64,000 bases of DNA from Bacteroidaceae bacterium (GCA_011959205.1 BLLV01000050.1:1-64000), one strand, 5' to 3'. Shown: positions 35,995 to 45,544, counted from the first letter of the stretch. Program-made: numbers and translations. Notes: a model not told the origin generated them from the letters alone.

Positions 35995-36771
35995 ATGAAA
36001 TTGAATTTGAAGAACCCTATTGTTTTTTTCGATTTGGAAACAACGGGAACCAATATAAACACAGACAGAATAGTGGAAATATGCTATCTGAAAGTGTATC
36101 CGAATGGTAATGAAGAAACCAAAACGATGCGTATCAATCCGGAAATGCACATCCCCGAACAATCTTCTGCTATCCACGGCATTTATGACGCTGATGTGGC
36201 AGACTGCCCCACTTTCAAGGAAGTGGCAAAAGAGATAGCCCGAGACATTGAGGGATGTGACTTGGCCGGTTTCAATTCCAATCGTTTCGACATTCCGGTT
36301 CTGGCAGAGGAGTTCCTGCGCGCAGGAGTAGACATTGACATGATGAAACGAAAATTCATAGACGTGCAGGTGATTTATCACAAACTGGAACAGCGTACCC
36401 TGTCTGCCGCCTATAAATTCTATTGCGGAAAGAACCTGGAAGATGCCCATACAGCCGAAGCCGACACACGCGCCACATACGAAGTGCTGAAATCCCAATT
36501 GGACCGCTATCCGGAAGAGTTGCAAAACGACATGGCATTTCTAGCCGAATATTCAAGTTTCAACAAGAACGTAGATTTCGCCGGACGCATTGTTTATGAT
36601 GACAAAGGCGTGGAAATATTCAATTTTGGAAAATACAAAGGAATGTCGGTCAGCGAAGTGTTACAAAAAGATCCGGGCTACTACAGCTGGATACTGAACG
36701 GTGACTTTACACTGAACACGAAAAACGTACTGACAAAAATCAGACTACGTGAATCCGGAATGATGAAATGA
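35995..36771 (+). CDS. DnaQ-like 3'-5' exonuclease with a DUF3820-like C-terminus
   Basis: 258 residues. The exonuclease domain has all DEDDh motifs: FFDLETTGTN (ExoI, residues 11-20), FNSNRFDIPVL (ExoII) and DAHTAEADTRATYE (ExoIII with His and Asp). A C-terminal region (about 200-258) with FNFGKYKGMSVSEVL and DPGYYSWIL resembles DUF3820. It could act as a proofreading subunit or repair nuclease; Bacteroidales dnaE lacks its own proofreading domain, but partner identity is not shown. Its stop overlaps the coaBC start (ATGA). Confidence 0.9.
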   Translation: MKLNLKNPIVFFDLETTGTNINTDRIVEICYLKVYPNGNEETKTMRINPEMHIPEQSSAIHGIYDADVADCPTFKEVAKEIARDIEGCDLAGFNSNRFDIPVLAEEFLRAGVDIDMMKRKFIDVQVIYHKLEQRTLSAAYKFYCGKNLEDAHTAEADTRATYEVLKSQLDRYPEELQNDMAFLAEYSSFNKNVDFAGRIVYDDKGVEIFNFGKYKGMSVSEVLQKDPGYYSWILNGDFTLNTKNVLTKIRLRESGMMK

Positions 36772-37970
36772 ATATGAAAGGAAAAAAAATCGTACTAGGT
36801 ATAACCGGAAGTATAGCCGCCTATAAAGCGGCTATACTCATTCGCGGACTTATTAAGAAGGGAGCGGAAGTACAAGTGGTGATTACTCCCGCAGGCAAAG
36901 AATTCATCACACCTATCACGCTGTCCGCATTAACAAGCAAGCCTGTCATCAGCGAGTTTTTTGCCCAACGTGACGGAACATGGAACAGTCACGTTGATTT
37001 GGGACTATGGGCAGATGCCATGATTATCGCCCCGGCTACCGCATCCACTATTGGTAAAATGGCTAACGGAATAGCGGACAATATGCTGATCACGACTTAC
37101 CTGTCAATGAAAGCTCCCGTATTCGTAGCTCCGGCCATGGATCTGGATATGTTCGCACACCCTTCCACCCGGAAGAATCTGGATACGCTCCGTTCTTACG
37201 GAAATCACATTATAGAACCGGCAGAAGGTGAACTGGCAAGCCATCTGGTAGGAAAAGGCAGAATGGAGGAACCGGAAAAGATAGTGGAAATACTGGAAGC
37301 TTTCTTTGCCAAACAACAAGACATGGCCGGAAAGAAAGTAGTCATTACTGCCGGCCCCACCTACGAGAAAATAGATCCGGTACGCTTTATCGGCAATTAT
37401 TCTTCAGGAAAAATGGGATTCGCACTTGCTGAGGAATGCGCTTTACGTGGAGCGGAAGTATCACTAATCAGCGGCCCGGTAACGATTCAGGCGCATCACC
37501 CTAACATCCACCGCATAGATGTGGAAAGTGCCGGAGAAATGTACGAAGCCGTCATCCGCAAGTTTCCTACAGCTTCGGCCGGTATCCTGTGTGCGGCAGT
37601 AGCCGACTTTACCCCGGAAACCGTAGCCGGTCATAAAATCAAAAGAGAGAAAGATAATTTAATGCTGCAACTGAAACCCACACAAGACATTGCCGCTGCA
37701 CTGGGAAGCCGGAAAAAGGACGGACAGCTATTAGTGGGATTTGCCTTGGAAACAAACGATGAAACAGAAAACGCACAAGGAAAACTGGAACGCAAGAACC
37801 TTGATTTCATTGTGCTGAACTCATTGAACGATCCAGGAGCCGGTTTCCGTTGTGATACCAACAAAATAACGATTATAGACCGTCAAGGAGCAACTCCTTA
37901 TCCGCTGAAAAGCAAACAGGAAGTAGCAAAAGATATTATCGACAGGCTGGCACATTGTTTAAAAAAATAA
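36768..37970 (+). CDS. coaBC: Bifunctional phosphopantothenoylcysteine decarboxylase / phosphopantothenate-cysteine ligase
   Basis: 400 residues. The N-terminal flavoprotein (CoaC) domain has KKIVLGITGSIAAYKAA and the active-site His in NSHVDLGLWAD; APAMDLDM is the PxMNxxMW-like region. The C-terminal CoaB domain has ITAGPTYEKIDPVRFIGNYS, with the GK that follows, near residue 200 and FALETNDE. It makes 4'-phosphopantetheine in coenzyme A synthesis, complementing panC/panD elsewhere in the window. The start at 36768 overlaps the upstream stop; a second in-frame ATG at 36774 is equally possible. Confidence 0.96.
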   Translation: MNMKGKKIVLGITGSIAAYKAAILIRGLIKKGAEVQVVITPAGKEFITPITLSALTSKPVISEFFAQRDGTWNSHVDLGLWADAMIIAPATASTIGKMANGIADNMLITTYLSMKAPVFVAPAMDLDMFAHPSTRKNLDTLRSYGNHIIEPAEGELASHLVGKGRMEEPEKIVEILEAFFAKQQDMAGKKVVITAGPTYEKIDPVRFIGNYSSGKMGFALAEECALRGAEVSLISGPVTIQAHHPNIHRIDVESAGEMYEAVIRKFPTASAGILCAAVADFTPETVAGHKIKREKDNLMLQLKPTQDIAAALGSRKKDGQLLVGFALETNDETENAQGKLERKNLDFIVLNSLNDPGAGFRCDTNKITIIDRQGATPYPLKSKQEVAKDIIDRLAHCLKK

Positions 37971-37973
37971 GAT

Positions 37974-39635
37974 ATGCTGCAATCTATCTATATACAGAAT
38001 TATGCATTGATTGATACATTGGATATCAGTTTCACCCCCGGATTCTCTGTCATCACCGGAGAGACCGGTGCCGGTAAATCGATCATCCTAGGCGCTATCG
38101 GCTTGTTACTGGGACAACGGGCCGATATCAAAGCCATCAAGAAAGGCGCCAATAAATGTATTGTAGAAGCACGTTTCAACATCTCCGCCTATCAGATGGA
38201 GCCTTTCTTTACCCAAAGAGATTTGGAATATGACCCGGATGAATGCATTATCCGCCGCGAATTATATGCATCGGGCAAGAGCCGCGCATTCATAAACGAT
38301 ACTCCGGCCTCATTGGCACAGATGAAGGAACTGGGCGAGAAACTGATAGATGTACACAGCCAGCATCAAAACTTGCTGCTCAACAGTGAGGGATTCCAAT
38401 TGAATGTATTGGATATCCTGGCACAAGATGATCAGGAACTTTCAGCGTACAAGCATATTTATACCGAATACAGGAATGTATGCAAGCAGCTGACCGACTT
38501 CATAACGCAAGCCGAACAAAGCCGGAAGGATGAAGATTACATCCGGTTCCAGCTGGAACAGCTGGATGATGCAAACCTTCAGGAAGGAGAACAAACCGGA
38601 CTGGAACAAGAAGCCGAAACCTTGAGTCATGCCGAAGAAATAAAAGCAGGCTTGTACAAGGTGGACCAAATAATGTCATCGGAAGATACCAGCCTGCTGT
38701 CCGCTGCCAAAGAATGTATGCAAACCCTGCATAACATAGCAAAAGTGTACACACGTGCTCAGGAGTGGATCAGCCGTTTGGACAGCTGCTACATAGAACT
38801 GAAAGATCTGTCGCACGAAATAGCAGGCGCACAGGAGGAAGTGGAGTTCAACCCCACCCGGCTGGATTATGTAAACGAACGCCTGAACTTAATCTACTCC
38901 CTGCAACAGAAACATCACGTACAAACAATAGAGGAATTGATGGCCGTGCAAACCGACTACCATGAGAAGCTGAACGCCATCACTTCTTTTGACGACCGTA
39001 TAGCAGAACTGACCGCCCAAAAAGAAATGCTATATGACAAAGTGATAAAGCAAGCCGCCGTACTGACAAAGCTTCGCTCCCAATCGGGCAAGAACATTGA
39101 AAACCAGATGCAAAGCCTGCTGGTTCCTCTCGGCATGCCCAATGTGCGCTTTGTGGTGGAACTGAATCCGCGCAAGGAACCGGACAGTAAAGGGATGGAC
39201 AGTGTGACATTCCTATTCTCGGCCAACAAAAATGGAACATTACAAAATGTAGCTTCCGTAGCATCGGGTGGTGAGATTGCCCGTGTCATGCTTTCGCTGA
39301 AAGCCATGATAGCCGGAGCTGTGAAACTGCCTACTATCATCTTTGATGAAATAGACACCGGAGTTTCCGGTTCCATCGCCGAGAAAATGGCACTCATCAT
39401 GCAAGAGATGGGAAAACAAAACCGTCAGGTCATCAGTATCACCCACCTGCCCCAGATTGCAGCACGCGGCATCACTCATTATAAAGTATATAAGGAAGAT
39501 ACGGAAACAGGCACCAACAGCCACATCCGCCGCCTGACTGACGAAGAAAGAGTAAAAGAAATAGCCAATATGCTAAGTGGAGCCACCTTGACAGAGGCGG
39601 CCCTGAACAATGCAAAGGCGCTGATAAGAGGGTAG
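37974..39635 (+). CDS. recN: DNA repair protein RecN (SMC-like ATPase)
   Basis: A 553-residue SMC-family protein: Walker A GETGAGKSIILGAIG near residues 29-43, a long coiled-coil middle (about 155-360) and the C-terminal signature SVASGGEIARVMLSLK with Walker B PTIIFDEIDTGVSG, followed by ITHLPQIAARG. RecN acts in double-strand break repair by holding broken ends. It begins 3 bp after the coaBC stop, the last gene of the dnaN-exonuclease-coaBC-recN run. Confidence 0.97.
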   Translation: MLQSIYIQNYALIDTLDISFTPGFSVITGETGAGKSIILGAIGLLLGQRADIKAIKKGANKCIVEARFNISAYQMEPFFTQRDLEYDPDECIIRRELYASGKSRAFINDTPASLAQMKELGEKLIDVHSQHQNLLLNSEGFQLNVLDILAQDDQELSAYKHIYTEYRNVCKQLTDFITQAEQSRKDEDYIRFQLEQLDDANLQEGEQTGLEQEAETLSHAEEIKAGLYKVDQIMSSEDTSLLSAAKECMQTLHNIAKVYTRAQEWISRLDSCYIELKDLSHEIAGAQEEVEFNPTRLDYVNERLNLIYSLQQKHHVQTIEELMAVQTDYHEKLNAITSFDDRIAELTAQKEMLYDKVIKQAAVLTKLRSQSGKNIENQMQSLLVPLGMPNVRFVVELNPRKEPDSKGMDSVTFLFSANKNGTLQNVASVASGGEIARVMLSLKAMIAGAVKLPTIIFDEIDTGVSGSIAEKMALIMQEMGKQNRQVISITHLPQIAARGITHYKVYKEDTETGTNSHIRRLTDEERVKEIANMLSGATLTEAALNNAKALIRG

Positions 39636-39722
39636 CGACAAGGGATTAACAGACCGTCATATTGCAGGCATTAATCACTTACCACTAACCACTTGTCACT
39701 AACCATTAACCACTAATTAAAC

Positions 39723-40490
39723 ATGTTAGAAAAAAATGAAATGATTTTCGGTGTACGCGCCGTTATTGAGGCCATACAAGCCGGAAAAGAGATAGATAAA
39801 GTATTGGTGAAGAAAGATATACAGAGCGAATTGTCCAAAGAACTGTTTGCCTGCTTGAAAGATACCTTCATCCCTGTTCAACGTGTACCGGTAGAGCGTA
39901 TCAACCGCATCACCCGGAAGAACCATCAGGGAGTTGTAGCATTCATCTCCTCTGTCACCTACCAGAAAACAGAAGATCTGGTGCCTTTCTTGTTTGAAGA
40001 AGGAAAAACGCCCCTATTCGTCATGCTGGATGGAATTACCGATGTACGTAACTTCGGAGCCATCGCCCGTACCTGCGAATGTGCCGGTGTAGATGCCATT
40101 ATCATCCCTTCGAAGAACAGTGTCAGTGTCAACGCAGACGCGATGAAAACATCAGCAGGAGCTCTGCACACTCTTCCCGTATGCCGCGAGCAGAGTTTAA
40201 CCGCCACCATCAAATATCTGAAAGAGAGCGGATTCAAGATTGTAGCAGCCACCGAGAAAGGGGACTATGATTACACCAAAGCAAACTATAAAGACCCTGT
40301 ATGCATCATTATGGGAGCCGAGGACACAGGGGTTCCCTACGAGCATCTTTCCCTGTGCGACGAATGGATCAAAATACCATTAATGGGTAAAATAGAATCA
40401 TTGAACGTATCGGTTGCCGCAGGTATTCTGATTTATGAAGCCGTGAAACAACGTGGCTTCGCAGAAGACAAGACGGCATCCGCTTTATAA
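39723..40490 (+). CDS. rlmB: 23S rRNA (guanosine-2'-O)-methyltransferase RlmB (TrmH/SpoU family)
   Basis: A 255-residue SPOUT methyltransferase: an N-terminal substrate-binding domain (EMIFGVRAVIEAIQAGKEID), then the three SpoU motifs LDGITDVRNFGAIARTCE, IIMGAEDTGVPYEHL and IPLMGKIESLNVSVAAGI. These build the knotted SAM-binding site. It is expected to methylate G2251-equivalent in the ribosomal P loop. It lies about 90 bp after recN and 35 bp before the protease/TPR gene. Confidence 0.93.
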   Translation: MLEKNEMIFGVRAVIEAIQAGKEIDKVLVKKDIQSELSKELFACLKDTFIPVQRVPVERINRITRKNHQGVVAFISSVTYQKTEDLVPFLFEEGKTPLFVMLDGITDVRNFGAIARTCECAGVDAIIIPSKNSVSVNADAMKTSAGALHTLPVCREQSLTATIKYLKESGFKIVAATEKGDYDYTKANYKDPVCIIMGAEDTGVPYEHLSLCDEWIKIPLMGKIESLNVSVAAGILIYEAVKQRGFAEDKTASAL

Positions 40491-40525
40491 ATACCGTATC
40501 ATCGTTAACAAACAATTAACTAATC

Positions 40526-42226
40526 ATGAAGAAAGTACTTTTGATACTGGCATGCGGCATAGCTGCCCAGATAAGCTATGCACAAGCAACCCCAAAGTGG
40601 GCCGACAAAGCTAAAAAAGCCGTTTTTTCCATCGTTACTTACGATAAAGATAACAAAATAAAGAATACAGGAAATGGATTCTATATCAATGAAAATGGAA
40701 CGGCATTATCCGATTACACCCTGTTTGAAGGAGCCGGACGCGCGGTAATCATCAATGCGGACAGTAAAGAATTACCAGTATTGCGTATCCAGGGAGCCAG
40801 CTCCATGTATGATATCGTAAAATTCAATACCGAAGCCGACAAAAAGACCGTAGCCTTAAAGCCGGCCTCACAGCCGGCCTCAGTGGGTGAGACTGTCTAT
40901 CTGCTGCCTTACTCGACTCAAAAAGCGGCAACCTGCCAGACAGGAACCGTCACTAAAGTAGACACCATCGGCGACAAGGCATATTACTACACACTGGCTA
41001 TGACCACCAATGAAAAAACGGTAAGCTGCCCTATTATGAACGCCAACGGAGAAGTGCTAGGCTTAATCCAGAAAAACGCATCGGATGAAGCCAAGGAAAG
41101 TTATGCCATCGGAGCGACATACGGCGCCTCACTGAGTATTACCGCCCTTTCCATAAACGACATGTCACTGAATAAAATCGGTATCAAGAAAGGACTGCCC
41201 GAAACCGAAGACCAAGCCTTGGTATATCTGTTCATGGCCTCCTCGCAACAAAGCCAGGATGAATATGTCACCACATTGAACGATTTCCTGGAACAATATC
41301 CCAACAGCGCAGACGGATATGTGCGCCGCGCCACCACCTATATGGGATTTAGTGATGACGAACACAACGCTTTGGCAGACGCTGACTTGAAGAAAGCATT
41401 GGAAGTGGCCACCAACAAGGGTGAGACACAATACAATATCGCCAAATTAATTTACTCATATACCATCTCCTTAGGTGACAAGAAGCCATACGGTGACTGG
41501 AGTTACGACAAAGCCCTCTCTATTATCCATGATGCCATGCAAGCCGACAACCAACCCATTTACACACAATTGGAAGGAGATATTCTGTTTGCTATGAAGA
41601 AATATCCCGAAGCATACGCCGCTTACGAGAAAGTGAACCAGTCTTCCATAGCCTCTGCCGCTACATTTTACTCGGCAGCCAAAACCAAACAACTGATTGA
41701 AGGAACAGATATGAACGAGGTAGTTGCCTTGATGGATAGTGCTGTGGCACGTTTCACCAAGCCTTATACATCGGAAGCTGCTCCTTACTTCTATGAACGG
41801 GCAGAGATAAAAGCCCAGACAGGTAAATACCGTGAAGCGGTAATAGATTATGATACTTTTTATGATGCTATCGGTGGACGGGTTACAGCCGCCTTTTATC
41901 TGCAACGCGAACAGGCGGAGATACAATGTAAGATGTATCAGCAAGCGATCAATGACATTAACAAAGCGGTAGAAATGACTCCCGAGGATGTAGCCATGTG
42001 GGTGGAAAAAGGTTCGGTGCATCTACGTGTGGGGCAACATAACGAAGCGATAGAAGCCTTGGAGAAAGCGATCTCTTTAGATCCGAAAGCCGCAGCCGCA
42101 TATCGCATGCTGGGATACTGCCAGGTACAATTAAAGAAAAACAAAGAAGCTTGTGCAAACTTCGCCAAAGCAAAAGAGCTAGGCGATGAAGTGGTAGACG
42201 GATTAATGCAGAAATATTGCAAGTAA
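40526..42226 (+). CDS. Secreted protein: degenerate trypsin-like domain plus TPR repeats
   Basis: 566 residues with a signal peptide (KKVLLILACGIAAQISYAQA). Residues about 25-215 look like a DegP/trypsin-type beta-barrel (GNGFYINENGTALSDYTLF, where active members have TNHHV). The region that should hold GNSGGP reads KTVSCPIMNANGEVLGLI. The His and the GxSG motif therefore appear lost. Residues about 225-566 hold TPR-like helical repeats, clearest in YQQAINDINKAVEMTPEDV and HNEAIEALEKAISLDPKAA. Probably a periplasmic scaffold, not a protease. Confidence 0.75.
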   Translation: MKKVLLILACGIAAQISYAQATPKWADKAKKAVFSIVTYDKDNKIKNTGNGFYINENGTALSDYTLFEGAGRAVIINADSKELPVLRIQGASSMYDIVKFNTEADKKTVALKPASQPASVGETVYLLPYSTQKAATCQTGTVTKVDTIGDKAYYYTLAMTTNEKTVSCPIMNANGEVLGLIQKNASDEAKESYAIGATYGASLSITALSINDMSLNKIGIKKGLPETEDQALVYLFMASSQQSQDEYVTTLNDFLEQYPNSADGYVRRATTYMGFSDDEHNALADADLKKALEVATNKGETQYNIAKLIYSYTISLGDKKPYGDWSYDKALSIIHDAMQADNQPIYTQLEGDILFAMKKYPEAYAAYEKVNQSSIASAATFYSAAKTKQLIEGTDMNEVVALMDSAVARFTKPYTSEAAPYFYERAEIKAQTGKYREAVIDYDTFYDAIGGRVTAAFYLQREQAEIQCKMYQQAINDINKAVEMTPEDVAMWVEKGSVHLRVGQHNEAIEALEKAISLDPKAAAAYRMLGYCQVQLKKNKEACANFAKAKELGDEVVDGLMQKYCK

Positions 42227-42240
42227 TACCGGAAAACTCC

Positions 42241-42320
42241 AGCAAAAATCCGCGGATCTTGCTACATGATTCCTGAAATCTTGTTGCATGATTCGCGGAT
42301 TTTTGCTACAAGATTTCAGG
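42241..42320. repeat. Interleaved inverted repeats (pseudoknot-like arrangement)
   Basis: Two inverted-repeat pairs are interlocked: 42241-42257 pairs with 42291-42307 (16/17), and 42272-42284 pairs perfectly with 42308-42320 (13/13). The order is A-B-A'-B', which cannot form two nested hairpins at once but can form alternatives or a pseudoknot. It starts 15 bp after the stop codon of the protease/TPR gene. Confidence 0.65.
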
Positions 42321-42378
42321 GAACATCCCCCTACCATTCCTGAAAATGGAATGAACAGCAAAAGCTAATTCCCCCAAA

Positions 42379-42412
42379 TTTTCAAACTGAGCCCAAGTTT
42401 TCAAACTGAGCC
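42379..42412. repeat. Two direct copies of TTTTCAAACTGAGCC (period 19)
   Basis: Copies at 42379-42393 and 42398-42412 with near-identical spacing. Multiple short direct repeats of this kind occur at the ends of IS21-type elements, so this may be the remnant of an insertion sequence end; no transposase is present. Confidence 0.5.
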
Positions 42413-42447
42413 GCCAAAATGAGGCGATTTTTATAGTCAATAAAAAA

Positions 42448-42482
42448 AAGAAGGCGCATCGTGTATTATGATGCACCTTCTT
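42448..42482 (-). terminator. Terminator of the tRNA-Cys transcript
   Basis: AAGAAGGCGCATC and GATGCACCTTCTT form a stem with one mismatch. On the minus strand the stem is followed by a run of eight T residues, so it should end leftward transcription from tRNA-Cys. Confidence 0.7.
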
Positions 42483-42604
42483 CAGAAGTCTTCTGAGGCA
42501 TATTCTCCCTCTCTACACCATCCTCACTTTTTCTGTTTTTGTTCTGCCTTTTTCTTAGGCTAACCCTTTGTGCAGGGTATTGTGAAGACGATTTAACTAT
42601 TATT

Positions 42605-42679
42605 TGGAGGTTCCTGGCGGATTCGAACCGCCGTACACGGTTTTGCAGACCGCTGACTAAGCCACTCATCCAAGGAACC
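42605..42679 (-). tRNA. tRNA-Cys (GCA), CCA encoded
   Basis: On the minus strand the 7-bp acceptor stem GGTTCCT/AGGAACC, discriminator T and encoded CCA are present. The anticodon loop is CTGCAAA with anticodon GCA. The T-arm contains GGTTCGAATCC. Length is 75 nt including CCA. Confidence 0.95.
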
Positions 42680-42753
42680 TTGTCGTTAGCAATCTTTGTT
42701 TCTCGATTGCGGTTGCAAAGGTACGACATTTTTTTTAATCTGCAAATATTCTG

Positions 42754-42957
42754 CTAATTTTTTCGTCCTTTCTCTGCACTTTTTTCGTCATCACACTTTT
42801 GCTTGTTGCGCATGGACTTTATGACACAGTCCGAACTACAGCATTCACACGGATTACTATTGTTCTTTACGCGCTTGAAATACTGAAAGATACGTATGCC
42901 TGTCCATATCGTGCAAAGGCATACAATTGCAATGACTATGATTTGTTGTAAGTCCAT
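42754..42957 (-). CDS. FeoB-associated Cys-rich membrane protein
   Basis: A 67-residue protein: one N-terminal membrane helix (QQIIVIAIVCLCTIWTGIRIF), then a Cys-rich cytoplasmic tail NPCECCSSDCVIK and a lysine-rich end. This is the pattern of the small protein family that follows feoB in many Bacteroidetes. It lies 34 bp downstream of feoB on the same strand and is presumably co-transcribed, helping ferrous iron uptake in a way not yet defined. Confidence 0.88.
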   Translation of the reverse strand: MDLQQIIVIAIVCLCTIWTGIRIFQYFKRVKNNSNPCECCSSDCVIKSMRNKQKCDDEKSAEKGRKN

Positions 42958-42991
42958 GCTTGATAAACAAAAAATTTGGGGTTTAAGTTTA

Positions 42992-45460
42992 TTAAACCAT
43001 AAGATTTCCTATTTGGAATACCGCAAATGCAACAAGCCATGCCACTCCGGTGGTGTACCCTGCAGTGAATATAGCCCATTTCCAGCTGCCGGATTCTTGC
43101 TTGATTGCTGCAAAAGTGGCGATACAGGGGAAATAAATCAATACGAACAGCATATATGCTAATGCAACCAGCGGAGTAATGGGGATACGGTCGGAAAGAT
43201 TCACATTTTCCATATCTCCCTCATTGGTGTATAAAACCCCCAGTGTGCTTACTACCAATTCCTTGGCGCCTACACCTGAAATAAGTCCGATTCCTAACTT
43301 CCAGTCAAATCCTAGCGGTTTGATAACAGGCTCTATTGCTTTGCCTATTTGCCCGATATATGAATTTTCTTGTTGTTCAGCCATGCTTTCATAAGCATCA
43401 TGCCGTGGATAATACCCTAGAAACCAAATGATAATTGAGGCAATCATGATAATGCCTCCCATTTTTTTCAGATATTGTGCTCCTTTTTCCCATGTATGGC
43501 GCATAATACTTTTAGAGGTAGGCATACGATAAGGGGGAAGCTCCATCACAAATGGAGAATCTTCTCCTTTCACCAGAAATTTACTGAAAATGCGAGCCAT
43601 TACCACTGCCAATAAAATGCCTGCCGTATAGATGCAAAGTAGCATAAAGCTGGCGCAGTTAGGGAAAAAAGCACCTATCATCACTAAATATATGGGAAGA
43701 CGCGCGCTGCAGGACATTAAGGGATTCACCAACATGGTGATTAGCCTAGACTTTCGGTCTTCTATAGTACGTGTCGCCATTATGGCAGGTACATTACAAC
43801 CGAATCCCATGATCAGCGGAATAAAAGACTTGCCATGCAGTCCCATCCGATGCATTATTTTATCCATGATAAATGCGGCGCGTGCCATATACCCCGAATC
43901 CTCCAGTATAGAGATGAAAAAGTATAATAGGAGGATATTCGGCAGGAAAACGATGACACCGCCCACTCCACCGATAATGCCATCTATCAGCAAGTCTTTC
44001 AAAGGGCCTTCGGCCATGTTGTTTCGTATCAGGTTGCCCAATTGGTCTACCAGCCATTCAATACCTTGCATGGGATAGCCGCCCAATACAAAAGTCCCTT
44101 CAAACATGATGTAAAGGAACAGGAAGAAAATAGGATATCCCCAAATGCGATGTGTCACAATACTGTCTATCACGCGGGTCGTTTGTTCTTTTTCCAAATG
44201 ATTGTCGGTGAATGTTTCTTTCAAAGCTCCAGTGATAAAACCATATTTAGCATCCGTAATAGCCTGCTCGCTGTCTTCGTTCATCACCTTACGGATACGT
44301 TGTGTTTCCTTGTTGCGTATCGCTATAATTTCTTTGCCGTTGGGCAGCGTAGAGATGAAATTTTCTATTTCCCTATCGTTTTCCAGTAATTTGATGGATA
44401 GAAAGCGGGTGGAATATTTATGGCGTATGCCTTCGTTTTGGCTGATTGCTTTCTTGACTTCTTCGATACTGCGCTCCAGCTCAGGGCCGTGATTGATATG
44501 AATATGGCGCATATATCCGCGTGGACGAGTTTCTTCCTCTTCTTTATGGCTCCCGAATTCGTGGTCGGGTACGTAGGTTTTGTGCCAGTCTCTCAGATCT
44601 TCCAGAATTTCAGAGCGTATTTCGCCTTTTTGTGACAGGAAATCTCCTCCCTCGTAAATGCCGATGATCACGTGGAACAGTTTGTCTATGCCTTCCCCCC
44701 GGCGGCAGACGGTAGGTACCATCGGCACTCCGGTCAGCTGGCTTAGTTTGGTATAATCCAATTTATTTCCGCTGGCTTCCAGTTCATCGTACATATTCAG
44801 CGCGATGACCATACGCACATTCATGTCAATCAATTGAGTGGTAAGATAGAGATTGCGTTCCAGATTAGAAGAGTCTGCCACATTGATAATCACATCCGGA
44901 GTTTCTTCAATGATATGCTTGCGTACATAAAGTTCTTCCGGAGTATAGGCTGAAAGAGAATAAGTCCCGGGTAAATCTACAATACGGAAATGATAACCTT
45001 GAAAGTCGAAAAATCCTTCTTTAGCATCTACCGTTACACCGCTGTAATTCCCTACATGTTCGTGAGCGCCGGATGCAATGTTGAATAGCGAAGTCTTTCC
45101 GCAATTGGGGTTTCCTACCAAGGCTACATTGATTGTTCGGCGTTTGCCTTTTGCTAGTGCCACCAGTTCCGATTCGGGCACGGGTACATCTTCTGTTATG
45201 GAACCATGGTAAGGGTTTTGCATCGTGCGTGCTTCCTGCTCGCTTACCACCTCAATCATATCTGCCTCTTGTCTTCGGAGGGAGATCTCGTAACCCAGTA
45301 GTCTGTATTTTATAGGATCTTTTAAGGGAGCGTTCAAGATTACCTCTACGGTCTTTCCTTTGATAAAACCCATCTCAACGATGCGTTTGCGGAAACCACC
45401 GTGACCTAAAACCTTGACTATTACGCCTTTCTCTTCTGTCTTTAATTCGGATAAACGCAT
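42992..45460 (-). CDS. feoB: FeoA-FeoB fusion ferrous iron transporter
   Basis: 822 residues. Residues 1-75 are a FeoA (SH3-like) domain (RLSELKTEEKGVIVKVLGHG, GYEISLRRQEADMIEVV). The GTPase follows, with G1 GNPNCGKTSLF near 117, G3 DLPGTYSL, G4 NMYD. The C-terminal half is the FeoB permease with its Gate motifs (PLIMGFGCNVPAIMATRTIE and PLMSCSARLPIYLVM) and about 9-10 membrane helices. It imports Fe2+ across the inner membrane, important for an anaerobe. Fusion of FeoA to FeoB is common in Bacteroidetes. Confidence 0.96.
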   Translation of the reverse strand: MRLSELKTEEKGVIVKVLGHGGFRKRIVEMGFIKGKTVEVILNAPLKDPIKYRLLGYEISLRRQEADMIEVVSEQEARTMQNPYHGSITEDVPVPESELVALAKGKRRTINVALVGNPNCGKTSLFNIASGAHEHVGNYSGVTVDAKEGFFDFQGYHFRIVDLPGTYSLSAYTPEELYVRKHIIEETPDVIINVADSSNLERNLYLTTQLIDMNVRMVIALNMYDELEASGNKLDYTKLSQLTGVPMVPTVCRRGEGIDKLFHVIIGIYEGGDFLSQKGEIRSEILEDLRDWHKTYVPDHEFGSHKEEEETRPRGYMRHIHINHGPELERSIEEVKKAISQNEGIRHKYSTRFLSIKLLENDREIENFISTLPNGKEIIAIRNKETQRIRKVMNEDSEQAITDAKYGFITGALKETFTDNHLEKEQTTRVIDSIVTHRIWGYPIFFLFLYIMFEGTFVLGGYPMQGIEWLVDQLGNLIRNNMAEGPLKDLLIDGIIGGVGGVIVFLPNILLLYFFISILEDSGYMARAAFIMDKIMHRMGLHGKSFIPLIMGFGCNVPAIMATRTIEDRKSRLITMLVNPLMSCSARLPIYLVMIGAFFPNCASFMLLCIYTAGILLAVVMARIFSKFLVKGEDSPFVMELPPYRMPTSKSIMRHTWEKGAQYLKKMGGIIMIASIIIWFLGYYPRHDAYESMAEQQENSYIGQIGKAIEPVIKPLGFDWKLGIGLISGVGAKELVVSTLGVLYTNEGDMENVNLSDRIPITPLVALAYMLFVLIYFPCIATFAAIKQESGSWKWAIFTAGYTTGVAWLVAFAVFQIGNLMV

Positions 45461-45478
45461 TCTGTTTTAAATTTTATG

Positions 45479-45510
45479 CAAAGATAAGTTATTACTTAGA
45501 AGTATGCAAA
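45479..45510 (-). promoter_or_regulatory. feoB promoter
   Basis: On the minus strand TTTG (45510-45507), a 20-bp spacer and TATCTTTG (45486-45479) form an exact Bacteroides sigma-AB type promoter. It lies 19 bp before the ATG at 45460. Confidence 0.75.
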
Positions 45511-45544
45511 CTATTTAGATTGTTTTTAAATAGAGAACAAGTGC

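Noticed and set aside
39640..39720. Repeated ACCACTAACC-like units before rlmB considered as a repeat array or CRISPR
   Set aside because: The units are short, degenerate and without regular spacers; similar stretches are common in Bacteroidales intergenic DNA.
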